A DNA stretch of 64,000 nt, from positions 106,330,001 to 106,394,000 of the forward strand of contig OZ231126.1 in the NCBI GenBank assembly GCA_965153355.1. Reading direction: 5' to 3'. Position 1 is the first letter of the stretch, and each line of letters starts with the position of its first letter. The translations under genes were made by a program, and so were the position numbers. The DNA comes from Flaccisagitta enflata. Lineage: Eukaryota; Chaetognatha; Sagittoidea; Aphragmophora. The notes beneath the pieces are model-generated. The model was not told where the DNA came from and did no database searches. It was given only the letters and a program-made list of their open reading frames with translations. Of the stretch, positions 32,056-42,959 are shown piece by piece.

Positions 32056-34450
32056 TCAGAGGAGGAGGAGGAGGAGGAGGAGGGGAGACTTTCCCCATTC
32101 CGCGGCCGCGACAGCCTTCAATACAGACAATCTCTTGGAAGCTTTGTCTTGCAAAAACACAATGTGAGGACCAAAGGTGCAATGAGTGTCAAACTTAACA
32201 CCTAGAAACCGAGGTTGCTTCTCAAGAAGGAGAGGTTGCCCCTGCAGCATCACCTGAGGATGGTAACGGGATTGATGCGAATCAGAGGTAAACAGGGTAA
32301 CCGTAGACTTAGCTGGCGCCAGAACAAGCTTGTTAGCAGCAGCCCAAGAGGCAACAGTGTCCAGAGCAGAAGTAAGGCGAGGACCCAACTCGTCGACAGC
32401 AGAGCCCAATGCACAAAGATATTGATCGTCCGCATACAATGGCTGAAGAGGGAGGACATCCGGGCAGTTGGCAATGAAGAGGTTGAAGAGGATAGGACTC
32501 AAAACGCCCCCCTGGGGGGTTCCAGTGTGGATGACGCGATGCTTTGATTGGACGCTGTTGTAGAGACAGGAAGCCGTACGACCGCAAAGGAAGGTGTTGA
32601 ACCAATGGACGAGATTTTGATGCAAAGTGGTGTTGGAGATTTTTTGAAGCAGCAGCTCAGGATGGAGTCGAAGGCTTTGCTGATATCTAAAGCAACAATG
32701 GCTGTGCGACGAGGAGGTTTGCGGTTGTTGGATCCTTGCACAATGGCAGTCACCATAGGAAGCAACGTCGTCGCAGTTGAGCGAAGAGAACGGAAACCTT
32801 GCTGATTGGGAGATAGCTCAAACGCAGCCTTGCAGGATGGCAAAAGAAGACGCTCCAAGACCTTAATGCAGGGCAAAAGGAGAGAAATAGGCCTTTAAGA
32901 CTTGCTATCCTCTACTTGTTTCCCAGGCTTAAGGATGGGAAGTATAACAGCCTCCTTCCAAATGGCTGGGATTTCAGCCTTGCTAACGGAGAGATTGTAC
33001 AAATCCGTAAGATATTGTATCGCCTTCCTGCCAAAGTTTTTCAAATGATGATGGGTAATGCCATCCGGGCCAAGAGCGGTGGAATTGCTGGAGCCTCGAA
33101 TAGCGTCCACAACGTCGTCAAAGGAGAAGGGCTTGAAATTAGGATCAATGGGGTGACTATTCTTGAGATTCTTAATGATACCTTTTTTATCCTTACAGTT
33201 ACGCGAGTCGTGATCACCAACCAGTGTATTGTCGACAGAAGGCATCAGCAATCTTCTTTGAATTAGAATGAGCACGGCCATCAAAGCTAATGGGCTGGTT
33301 ATTTGGAACGGGTATTCTCTTACCAGTTAGCTTTCTCATAAATGCAAAATGGGCTCTAGTGTCCTGAGTGGGGTTAGCCTCGTTGACATAGTCATTGAAA
33401 CGGCGACGTCGCTCCTCGCAGACCTGTTTAGAGATTTTGTCATTCAACCTTGTAACCTCGGGATCGAGGGAGTTAACTGTCCTCAACCTGTCTCGTTCCT
33501 CAGTAAAGCGCTTTGCCTCAGGTGTAAGACAAGGGGTAAACACTGGCCTGTAACCGGAGGGAATATTGTGCTTAGATGCCGTATTAACAGCTTCCCGTAA
33601 CAAATTCTCGCCTTGCATGCAGGACCGAGGCTGCGGAAGATTCTCAACAAGGTTTTCAAGCTCATTTCTAAAACCAGGCCAATCTGCTCGGCAAAAATTG
33701 GTGTAAGTCGATCTGGTCCTAGGCACAGCAGGGTCATCTCCAAAGAGGGAGATAACAATGGGCAAATGATCAGAGTTGAGACTGTCAATGGTGGCCAAAG
33801 AAGCAAGGTGGGCTGAGACAATGGAGATATCAGGCGAGGAATTAACTTGGTTGGGGTTAGACGCACAACGAGTGTGGGTGTCTTCATTGAGGAAGGTTGC
33901 GGAAGAACGATTGACCGAATCAACCAAATTCCGGCCTCATGCAGCGGTGGCGACGGCAGAGAACCATTGGGGATGATGCGCATTGAAGTCGCCGATGAGA
34001 AGAAAGTCGTTACTAGAGAAGTCGAGGATGGAGTTGAAGTCAATTGTACAGTTGTTTGGCAAGGTCGATGGAGGAAAATAGACATTAATGATGGTGAGAG
34101 GCGACGTGTCCGGGAAGACAGTTATAGCTTGAAGTTTGGCAAAATTGGGCAGGAGTTGAGAAGTATCGACGTGGAGAAATGGAATGGAAAAATGGACGAG
34201 AAAGGCGATGCCACCACCGCCACGACGAGGACGATTTTTTGCGATAAGGTTGTATCCAGGGAACGATGGGGGCCAACGGTCATCATCACGTAACTTTGTC
34301 TCCTGAATACAACCGACTCCTACTTTATGATCACGCAAGAAATTGTTCAGTTCCGCAGAACAATTCTTTAGACCGTTGCAATTCCATTGCACAACCTTCA
34401 GAGCCATAGACGCAGGGCCTGGGTTAGGATGAATTCCTGCGGCGAGAAGA
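32056..34450 (-). pseudogene. Non-LTR retrotransposon ORF2, endonuclease and reverse transcriptase (Jockey/I/CR1-like)
   Basis: Read 5' to 3' on the minus strand. A LLLLLAAGIHPNPGP leader precedes the ATG at 34407. The apurinic endonuclease domain follows (QWNCNGLKN, IQETKL, GDFNAHHPQW, SDHLPI; about 34400-33750), then a linker, then RT (GPDGI, YRPISLL-type site, DISKAFDS, TPQGGVLSP, YADD, LGVKFD; about 33130-32100). Damage: TGA 33937-33939 where Arg is usual, a frameshift near 33240, TAA 32895-32897 in the RPISLL motif, and a frameshift near 32640. The YADD catalytic motif survives. The frame then runs into a CTC tract and foreign sequence. The 3' part lies at 28239-29099. The clade is uncertain. 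Confidence 0.93.
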
Positions 34451-34615
34451 AGAAGAAGTATTAGCCGACAAGGAAAGGGAGGGACGGGAGGGAGAGGGTT
34501 TGCCGGAGGGTTGACGTACCATTAGATGCTGGCCCCCCGGCACTGACCAGCACCCTGGCTAAAAAGATGAGAGAGTAGCTGAACGTTCGTAGAATAACAC
34601 TGTGGGAGATACAAG

Positions 34616-36026
34616 TTGCCCGCAGTGAAAGATGTGGAAAATTCCCATACGTCTTTGGGACGTATAGTAGAAGGCGTTTGGCCACGCGGCATAGTCAGAC
34701 ACGTGTTGATCAATTCCACCTTGGAGAGGCGCCTTCGTTCGGAACAGGGCGGAGGAGGTAGAGGTGGTGGTGGAAGAGGTCGACGAGACGCTTCTGCTCA
34801 ACATTCTCGTCCTCCTTCTCAACCGCGAATTATTATCGGCAAAAAAGTTAACAAAGGTATTGTCTCCATGAAAGGCGCGGACTTGACCATCAACAAATAC
34901 ATCGGCCGTGTTAGTAATGACATCACAGCGGACGATGTTTGTTCGTTTCTCGTCGGTCAAAACGTTTCTGTTATCAAACTTGAACAACTGGAGACCAAAC
35001 ACAACCGATTTAAGTCATTTCAAGTTTGTGTAAAACATGCTGATCTCGAGGTAATTGAAGAATGAGACTTTTGGCCTGAAGGAGTCCTCTGTGGCTCTTT
35101 CTTCCAACCAAAAACAAATGAAGACCAACATCAATGCAACGGTGGAATCGCCGCATCCGAATCCACAAGAAATGGAGAATAAGAAGGTCAGCATTAACCT
35201 TGTCTCGCACAATGCAAATGGTTTCTCTAGTAGCGAGAGTTACTTAAACATGTTATGTGACGATGATCCAAATTCAATATTATGTATTCAGGAACATTGG
35301 TTAAGACCAGCCCATAAGAATTTGAAGTCTATTAATCAGTTACGGACCGTACATGATGTTTTTGCTGGATACGGCGTTTCAGCTATGAAAAGTGTCCACA
35401 ATGACGCCATTTTAAAGGGTAGACCGTATGGTGGTACCGGTTTTATCTTTAATCGGGATTTTTCTTCTTTTTTCCAACCGGTTTTAACTTATGAAAGTGA
35501 AAGAGTTTCTGTTATGAAGCTAAATGATGTAGATTTCACGATACTGTTAATTAATGTTTATTTTCCTTATAAACAGAATTCTGATGAGCATCGAGTACAG
35601 TATTTGGAGGTACTCCGGACAGTAGAAAGTATTTTACTTGCTAATCCCATGGCTAAATTCATCATAACTGGTGATTTTGATTACAACATTTATGAAAATA
35701 GGCAAATAATGTCTAATACAATTCTCGAATTTTTAGATAACTATGATCTCCCTTGCACCCACGATCTTGATCCATCCTTTAATAGTAACTCTTCTTACAC
35801 TCAGTGTTGTATGAAAGGCGAGTCTTATACATTATTGGATTACATTTTTATTAGCAGTTCTCTGCGGGATCGTGTCAAACGGTGTAGGATTCATTATGAT
35901 GGAAGGAACCCCTCTGATCACATCCCAATCTCAATGCAATTAGAAATAGTTCCCATGGTCACAGGTGATGTAGATATTACTGGTTCAAATTTGAAAAATA
36001 ATAGAGAGTGGAATGTAGGTATGTGA
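34616..36026 (+). pseudogene. L1-like non-LTR retrotransposon, ORF1 and endonuclease only, RT missing
   Basis: The first ORF (34616-35065) has a Gly/Arg-rich stretch (GGGGRGGGGRGRR) and then an RRM-like ORF1 region ending in KSFQVCVKHADLEVIEE. An in-frame TGA at 35063-35065 is followed directly by DFWPEGVLCGSFF, the usual continuation of this ORF1 type in invertebrate L1-like elements. The second ORF (35055-36026) is an APE endonuclease: CIQEHWL, GRPYGGTGFIFN, INVYFPY, GDFDYN, SDHIPISM. It stops about 20 residues after the endonuclease, and no RT follows. That is the reverse of the 5' truncation normal for LINEs, so a deletion or rearrangement removed the 3' part. It faces the other LINE head-to-head with about 60 bp between them. 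Confidence 0.88.
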
Positions 36027-36029
36027 GAT

Positions 36030-36700
36030 TTGCAACTGCAATTTGCGCGTGTTTAAGAAATGCAAATCCCTAAAAGAAATTGTCAGCATTCTTTCATTTG
36101 TACTTGTAAAAAGGCGAGATATTTACATATTTGGGCAAAATCAAGGTGAAAAGAGGTCACGTTTTGCTCAAGTTCACATTCTTTGTAATCATGTTTTTCT
36201 CTCCTATAAATACTGCTTCCATTTGAATTTCTTTAATCATTGCGTTTGAAATTTCATTGAGTGAATAGAACTTTACTGTATTCTTCCTTCCTGCCTTCTT
36301 CTTATTGAAACACCGTTATCTCAAAGAAAAGACACATCGACTCTCTCTCTTCCACTCTTCACTGGCGGCATGCGCTTCCGGATTCTTCACCCATCTCATC
36401 TCATCTCCTCTTCTCTCGTCTTGTCTATTCAATGCATCTTTGACTCAAATTTAACTCCTCTCAAATTCATAATCAACTTACATCATATCGTCTCCGACTG
36501 TTCTCAGCCTTCCACTCGCATTTTAGTGCATCTTTTCTCTTGATTATTACACTTGTTTTTGTCTCATCGTTGCCCTACCCTTTGTCAGTTACGTCTGCTC
36601 ATCACTCTCCCTCAGATACATTTGTGCACATTTTTTTCGCCTGGCAACGAATTGCGGCCAAAAACGGCGTCTGATTACGTGTTTTTTGAGAAAAAAAAAC
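36030..36700. other. Unassigned C+T-rich sequence
   Basis: 36330-36640 is pyrimidine-rich on the plus strand, like the introns of the 4939-7194 gene. No exon could be defined. Confidence 0.4.
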
Positions 36701-36701
36701 T

Positions 36702-37926
36702 ATGTCTTCTCCTTGTTTCTTCTCCTCATCACTTCTCTATTCTACGATGAAAGCGGCGTTTTCCAAGTGGTGTCTGAGCAACACAAGGAAGGCGGTTGAT
36801 GTTGAAACCGCCGATCTCCTGTCAACAAATGGTTATTGCTTCAGTGACTGCATCAGAGGTATTGTCATGGGTTATGGCAAAGATGCAATAAATGGGGGAT
36901 CAACATCAGGGCAGCAGACTGCTACAGGACGTGGTGTGCGACGTCCATCTAATTTTGACGTCTGTAGGGGAACTGTTTTGTCGGTGCTCACCGCTTTCAA
37001 CTCATCAACTTCTATCTCGTGGGATGGTGGTGTGGTGAGGGATGAGCAGCAGCATCAACAGTTGTGTCATCAGAAGCAGCATCAGTGGTTTGGAGTCGCG
37101 GCAACAGCAGTCAGCAATCTCAAGATGTCCATGGTGAATGGCATGGGTTTGCCAAGTGAGTCTATCTTCTGCATCGGCGTTGGACCGGGTCTTGAGCAAA
37201 AAAGAGGAATTTCTTCAGCACTAGCGCATCATCAAGGGATCGCGCACGACGTTTGGAAAACAACCCAGTCATGATACAGTTGGTCTCCCGGGCTGAATGT
37301 CACAGCCGACCAACTGCAACGGCCCAGGCGCAGACGAAAAAAATAGGGCCCTTTACTGTGGAAGGAGGATTTTGGCATCAATGGGGGAGGGTAATCCCTC
37401 TGTAACTACGGCTTTGGGATGGTGTAATACGACCAGGAATGGAGTATCTCGTCATGTGGAGGCGGGTCTGTCTTCACTGCAGCCATGCGTCACAGGCTGC
37501 ATCTCATCATTCAGGCATAATCGGCGGAGTTTAGCGTCTCTATTGCAACTCGACAGCTGCAATGTTCCATCTGTAGGGGATCTTACGGATGGGGAAATGG
37601 ACAGTGGTTCCTTTCATCTTTTGCGGTCTTCTCATCCTCATCATCTACTGGCATCAAACTCGATCCTGCACAACTCCCAGCTTCTCATCTCTTCTCAAGT
37701 TATTGGGAATGGTGTTATGGGTCAGCTTGTTTCAGGAGATCGGCAGTACGCATGGGTGTCGGCTGACGTGGGAGGAGGAGGAGGAATAATGAGTGGAATG
37801 GATGGGAAAAAATGCGTTATCACTGTGTGTCTTCATGGGTATCTGGCAAATGAAATTGTGGGAAGAGCCCACAATGGCGTCGTCCTTTGCAACGAGATTT
37901 GGGACTATTTCTATGATCCATTTTGA
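36702..37926 (+). other. Two consecutive unassigned ORFs (190 and 209 codons)
   Basis: 36702-37274 and 37297-37926 are open in different frames with ordinary composition, GC content higher than the surroundings, and no repeat content apart from Gln/His around 37045-37085. I recognise no family and see no convincing splice sites. The second overlaps, on the opposite strand, the tail of the coiled-coil gene (37732-38415), so at most one of the two is real there. They could be the 3' region of the minus-strand element or an unknown gene. Confidence 0.3.
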
Positions 37927-38418
37927 ACGTGTTTTGGTCAACAAACAATGGACTTTTACAAGCGGATTTTCGTTCAATGAGTAGTATTTGATGACAATTT
38001 TGACGGTATTTTTTTTTTCTTGGGCAAAATGGGGGATGCATTCGCTCCAATGGTTTTCGTCTTTGTTTTTGTTTCTCTCACTCATGGTGTTTTGTTTTTG
38101 CAAGCTCATTTCATTGATTGGCCATTCATCTTCACTATTCAGTTTTAACCCATAAGGATCTTGTGCACTTTCACCTTTGGAATCATTATGTTCAGTGGGA
38201 TGTGTATGGCTTTGATCAACTGTATCGTCATCAATATCGCTCACATACCTGTCAGTGCCATCATCATTGCTACTGACGTTTGTTTCATTTTGCTCAGTTG
38301 TGTTGCTTGTTTCATTCGTATGTGGCTTTGTTTTCTCTTGAGTTGCGTCATCGTTGTGGCGACTCGTGACGGCTACGGTATCGCTCCTAGGCGATTCAGC
38401 TTCCTCATTTGAGTCCTC

Positions 38419-38421
38419 TTA
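38419..38421 (-). other. In-frame TAA between coiled coil and acidic tail
   Basis: LEE, stop, EDSNEEAESPR: the same frame stays open and acidic for more than 220 codons beyond the stop. CAA or GAA to TAA would explain it. Confidence 0.65.
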
Positions 38422-40158
38422 TTCTTCCAACGGAGTGATTTCATCTGGATAATTAATAGCTCGTGCCTCGCACATGACAATGACCGTTTTTAAGAGCTTT
38501 TTCAGGTCTTTCATTAAAAAGCATTCTCTATTTGTCATTTGTTCCATTGCTATTAATCTTTTGTGAATGTGGTGTATCAGCCTTTCCTTGATTTTGGTCT
38601 TGTCTATCTCTTCTTCCTGGGCTGTTTCACCTTCTCGCAACTTTTGCCTTAATTCGGCTATGTCGCGTCTCATTTCGTCCAGTAATTTGATGGATTCACT
38701 CAACTCGTTGGCGCTGTTTTTGTTTTGATTATATTTTTGCACAGCTGCATCTTTCTCCAATTGTATGGCCTTTATTTGCATTTTTAGAGACTCTATTGCC
38801 TCTTTTGCTGTTGTGCATTCTATCTTCTTACCATCTAATTCTTTCTTTGCGTCATCATGGCGCTTATGCAATTTTGTCAACTGCGCCTCGAGTTCAGTGA
38901 CCATTTTTTCTGCAGCTTCTGTGGCGGATTTATGCTCAGCCAGCTCTTTTTGTTGCTCCGCCCATCTGATGCGATATTCACTTAATCTGTCATTTTCTTC
39001 CGATTTCTTGGATGTGGTCCGTGCCACATCAGCTAATCGTGCTTTCACATCGGCTATTTCAGCTGTCTGTGCAGCATATTGATCTTCATAAAATTTATGT
39101 TGGCTCTCTTCTTTTAATGCTTTGGCTTTTGCTTCGTCACATTCATTTTTCAGCTGTGCAACTAGTCTTTTCAGCCCTTCATTCATTTCTAAGTTACCCT
39201 GTCCTGCTTCCATTAGGGCGTTAATACTTTGTTGCAGCTGGTCTAAATTGTTCTTGGCTGTGTTCAATTCTTTTCTAGTTGCGTCTAGATCTCTTTTAGC
39301 CGTGTCTCTCTCTCTTTTTGTGTTTTCCAACTTTTGATTCTTGTCTGCGCGCTCATTACTCCAATTTTTCAATTGAGTTTCATAACTCTCTTTGGTTTTC
39401 TCATGTCTTTTTCTGAACGTATCCGCATCAGCTTTAGCCTTTTCTAGCTCTTTCTTGTTTAGAGCTAATTCATTGTTAGCTGCTTTCTGATTCTTGATGG
39501 CTTCTTTTTTATCTTTATCAAGAATCTTGAACTTTTCTTTCAGTTCTGTTGTAGTTTTCTCATAGTCTTTCATCATTTTGTCATAGGTTTTTGACTGCTT
39601 TTGGCATTCCAATACTTTGGCTGCTTGTTCATTCTGTAAATCAGCAAGCATTTTGGCCTGTTCGGTCAACTCTAATGTATGTTTCTTTCGCTCTAGCTCA
39701 AGTGAATCTTTCAGATTTCTATTCTTGTTCTCATTTTTCAAGAGATTTGCTCTGAGCAGATCGACTTTCTCTTGACTTGTTCTCTCATTGGCCTTAATCT
39801 GCTCTTGCAGAGTTTTCGATTGTTTTTCAAGCTCTGCTATTGCTTTAACATTTCCTTCCTTTTCTGTTTTCAGTCTGTGTTCAAAGTCTGTGATTGCCAC
39901 ATTTGTTTCATTCGTGTTCATTTGAATTGTCATCTCTTTTTCTTTGATCAATCTTCTTACTATTCTTTTGACCATTCCTTGAATCATTTTGATCATTCTT
40001 TTGATCATTCTTTGAATCATCTTGATCATTCTTTTGATCATTTTGGTCATTCTTTCGATCATTTTGATCACTCTGTTGATCATTTGTGTGATCATTCTCA
40101 GCAGTATTTGCTGCTCTGTTTTGCTCTGGTTGCTTGCTATTATTGACCGTTTTGTTTT

Positions 40159-40846
40159 TATGTTTCCCCTTTTTGGGCAGCGACCTATGCTTTCACACAG
40201 GAGAAATTTCTCCTTCTCCTCCTTCTCCTCCTTCTCCTCCTACGTCCCCTCCCCCCCGTCAAGACCCAAATCCTAGTCTTGAGGCCCTAATCCTAGTCTC
40301 AAGGCCCAAATCCTAGCCTTGAGGCTCAAATCCAAGCCCCAAAGCTCAAATCCGAGCCTCAAAGCTCAAATCCCAGCCTCAAAGCTCAAATCCCAGTCTT
40401 GAGGCTCAAATCCCAGCCTTGAGGCTCAAATCCAGCCTCGAGGCTCAAATCTCAGCCTTGAGGCTCAAATCCCAGCCTCAAGGCTCAAACCCAAGCCTCA
40501 AAGCTCAAATCCCAGTCTCCAGGCTCAAATTCCAGTCTCCAGGCTCAAATCCCAGCCTCAAGGCTCAAATGCCAGCCTCGAGGCCCAAATCCTGGTCTTG
40601 AGGCCCAAATCCCAGCCTTGAGGCTCAAATATCAGCTTGAGGCTCTAATCCCAGCTCCAAGGCTCAAATCCCAGCTGCAAGGCTCATATCCCAGCCTCCA
40701 GGCCCTAATTCCAGCCTAGAAGCTCAAATAAAAACAGCATAGGTCATCGGCCCCTTCGGGGCCGCTGCCCCTCTAACCATCTCACACCTACATACTCTCA
40801 CAGAGGGGCAACGGGTACCGCTGACCATCTAACGCTTTTGCGACTA
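40159..40846 (+). mobile_element. Intact foldback element with minisatellite interior, 8-bp target duplication
   Basis: Flanked by TTGTTTTT at 40151-40158 and 40847-40854. The left end has GGGCAGCGACCTATGCTTTC. The interior is about 24 units of a ~20-bp repeat (AGGCTCAAATCCCAGCCTCA type). The right end has CATAGGTCATCGGCCCCTTC, GGGGCCGCTGCCCC and GGTACCGCTGACCATCTAAC, closing at TTGCGACTA. The left and right GC palindrome/CATAGGTC segments are inverted copies. It lies inside a coding frame; element plus one duplication is 696 bp and its removal restores the frame. It encodes nothing. The 8-bp duplication suggests a hAT-like transposase acting in trans (inference). Confidence 0.88.
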
Positions 40847-41267
40847 TTGTTTTTGTTTTGTGATTCGTCATGGTTCTGATTAGGCGAATTATCATTCTCG
40901 TTATGCACAATCATTGTTTGTTCTGTGATTTCCACAGAATTGATCTCTTGTTCTGCGGGTGCTTGTTCAGGCTCGGGTGCTTTGTTATTTTCTCTTTCTT
41001 TCTTTCTTGTTTTCGTTGTTGCTTTCTTTGCTGTTTCATCTTTTTCGTGGCCTCTCTGCTCGTCTGGTTAAATTGGTCCAGGTTGTGCGTTACATTTCTG
41101 TTGCGTCTTTGAGCGCGATTTGATGGCATTTGGCGCCCGCCGGAGTAATTCCGGCCGTCAAGTGACGCTCCGCAGTGTCTTTGATTGGCTGGTGAAAAGC
41201 CTCTGTTTTGCCTTGGCAAATTGACGACGCTGCCAGCCCTACGTTGATCAGATGGCCTATAAGGGCT

Positions 41268-41404
41268 TCTACAGTACGCCTGCCAGGGTGCTCAAAATGG
41301 GCAAAACTGGCCTTCCCCCCACTGTCACATTTTTTTTTTTGCAAAAATTCTGTCTAATGAGCCATTGCGCGACTTTCATCTCGGTCGGGAACCATTGTTA
41401 GGGT
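41268..41404. repeat. Terminal-type sequence, copy 1
   Basis: Inverted copy of 45239-45372. Shared words include CGCCTGCCAGGGTGCTCAAA, GGCAAAACTGGCCTTCCCCC and AGCCAT-GCGCGACTTTCA. The outer edge ends in TTAGGGT at about 41404. Coding block A of the coiled-coil gene begins about 200 bp away on its other side. Confidence 0.88.
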
Positions 41405-42060
41405 CCAATCACATTTTGTGAGTGAAATCTGTATTCTCTAAATTTTCCATCACTTTTGTTTTCTTGTGCGAACATTACCATCGTTATCCTGGTCAGTAGT
41501 CCGTTATCTCCGCCAATTTGGACCAACCAACTAACAGACGAAGACACCGCTCGGCAAACAGACAGATAGACAGGCAGACAATTAGACACAATTAGACAGA
41601 CTCCCTGACAGTTTGGCAGTTGGATAAATGGCTACGCCTGCATCTTGACAATCACATCTTTATCGGGCTACTCGGTCAATTGCGATGTTTGTTCGCTCGC
41701 GTTGCTCACTCCGCTCACTCTCTCCACAGCATTCCCCTCTGCTCCACTTTCTTTGCTAACTTGCTCGCTCCATTCATGGGCTCACACACTTTGCTCACTT
41801 TCTTGAAATTAACATGCGTTTACGCTGAAAATGCGTCTCACAGAAACAATCGAAATTCTAACAACTGCTTTTCATGGGGGCAAGGGCAGTGACGCAATCT
41901 TGTCCACTGTCAGTTGATAATTATTTCAGCAGTATACTTTTGTAGCCTGAAAATCAATCTTCCTATGAACGAAACTCCATGAAATTTTTACTGTAGTTGG
42001 GGGACGCACCCAACAGAGTGCAATGGAAACTTTGTAGTCATTCTAACAACGGTTCCCGAT
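41405..42060. other. Unassigned sequence between element ends
   Basis: GACA repeats near 41555-41600 and a GCTCACTC-rich patch at 41695-41790. No gene supported. Confidence 0.4.
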
Positions 42061-42061
42061 C

Positions 42062-42262
42062 AATTTTTAGGCCTGAGAGAGCTGATTTGAGGCCTAAGAG
42101 GGCTGACTTAAGGCCAGAGAGGTCTGTTTCAAGGCCAGAGGGAATTGATTTGAGGCCTGGGGGGGACGGAAAAACGGAAAAAAGGAAGACAGAGAAACAA
42201 AAAATTGCCCTGTGTGGAATCATAGGTCATTAGCCCCTCAGGGACCGCTGTCCAAAAAGTGC
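42062..42262. mobile_element. Partial foldback element
   Basis: A short minisatellite (GGCCTGAGAGAGCTGATTTG), GGCCTGGGGGGGACGG, then ATAGGTCATTAGCCCCTCAG. A second end fragment (TTGGGCAGCAGCCCCAAAGG) lies at 42352-42410. Confidence 0.75.
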
Positions 42263-42407
42263 TCACCAGGGCAAAGCCAGTTTTGGCTGCTCTCTGACTG
42301 GTGGTGAGGTGGACAGAGGAGCTTATGCGCAGAGTATTATGTATTACTTTTTTGGGCAGCAGCCCCAAAGGGGTGGATGACCCATGCTTTCACACATAGG
42401 GGAAATT

Positions 42408-42650
42408 TTTAGTCGCTTGCACGCGACTCTACAACTCGCTTTGTCTGTTGGTTGGTTGGTCGATCTGTTGGTTGGTTGGTTGGTAATGCTTAACTTTTTT
42501 TTATGATTTTATTTCTTCGACCTCACTTTACTTTTTTTATGATTTTATTTCTTTGACCTCACTGCTTCTGCCCAAATGGTCTGGTGACCTTAAATATGGC
42601 CCCTGCCCACCCGCACGCGACTTTGGTAGCCATGTATCCGGCCTTGTTCC
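42408..42650 (+). repeat. ~200-bp palindromic-head repeat, copy 14, internally expanded
   Basis: Head TTTAGTCGCTTGCACGCGAC and tail GGTAGCCATGTATCCGGCC. The middle section TTATGATTTTATTTCTT(C/T)GACCTCACT is duplicated, so this copy is longer than the others. Confidence 0.92.
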
Positions 42651-42659
42651 TTCATCTTC

Positions 42660-42955
42660 TCCATCCACCCCTCTCAGATCCCAGTCTCCAGGCCCAAATC
42701 CCAGCCTTGAGGCCCAAATCCTAGCCTCAAGGCCCAAATCCCAGCCTCAAGGCCCAAATCCCAGCCAAGAGGTCAAGATTCCAGCCTTTGGGCTGAGATT
42801 TAGGCCTCAAGGCTAGGATTTGGGCCTCGAGGCTAGGATTTGGGCCTCGAGGCTGGGATTTTGGCTTTGACGTTAGGATTTTGGCCTCTAGGCTAGGATT
42901 TGGGCCTTAAGACTGGGATTTGGGCCTCAATCTGGGATTTAAGGAGGGGGCGGAG
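42660..42955. repeat. ~20-bp minisatellite, two orientations
   Basis: AGGCCCAAATCCCAGCCTCA units to about 42775, then the complementary form GGGATTTGGGCCTCGAGGCT. The strand switch in the middle makes it a foldback interior. Confidence 0.9.
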
Positions 42956-42959
42956 GAGA

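Larger units (their letters stand above)
37732..41068 (-). pseudogene. Asn/Asp/Gln-repeat plus long coiled-coil protein, degraded
   Basis: Four blocks read down the minus strand. Block A, 41068-40855: Lys/Glu/Thr then Pro/Glu/Asn-rich, ending SQNKNN; a possible acceptor AACCAG precedes it. Block B, 40150 to about 39930: a repeat of NDQKNDQND type. Block C, about 39945-38422: some 500 codons of Lys/Glu/Gln/Leu heptads (a long coiled coil; contains ALMEAGQGNLEMNEGL and KLHKRHDDAKKEL). Block D, 38418-37735: acidic Asn/Asp/Thr-rich tail, then a short hydrophobic stretch. Damage: the foldback element 40159-40846 between A and B, a frame change between B and C, and TAA 38419-38421 between C and D. 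No enzymatic motif. It may belong to the TIR element ending at 41404. Total would exceed 1000 residues. Confidence 0.7.

Noticed and set aside
40260-40740. Pro/Ser/Lys repeat protein (SQPQGPNPSLEAQ type)
   Set aside because: Translation of the foldback minisatellite. The same peptide pattern appears wherever that minisatellite occurs, and it is interrupted by stops in other copies.
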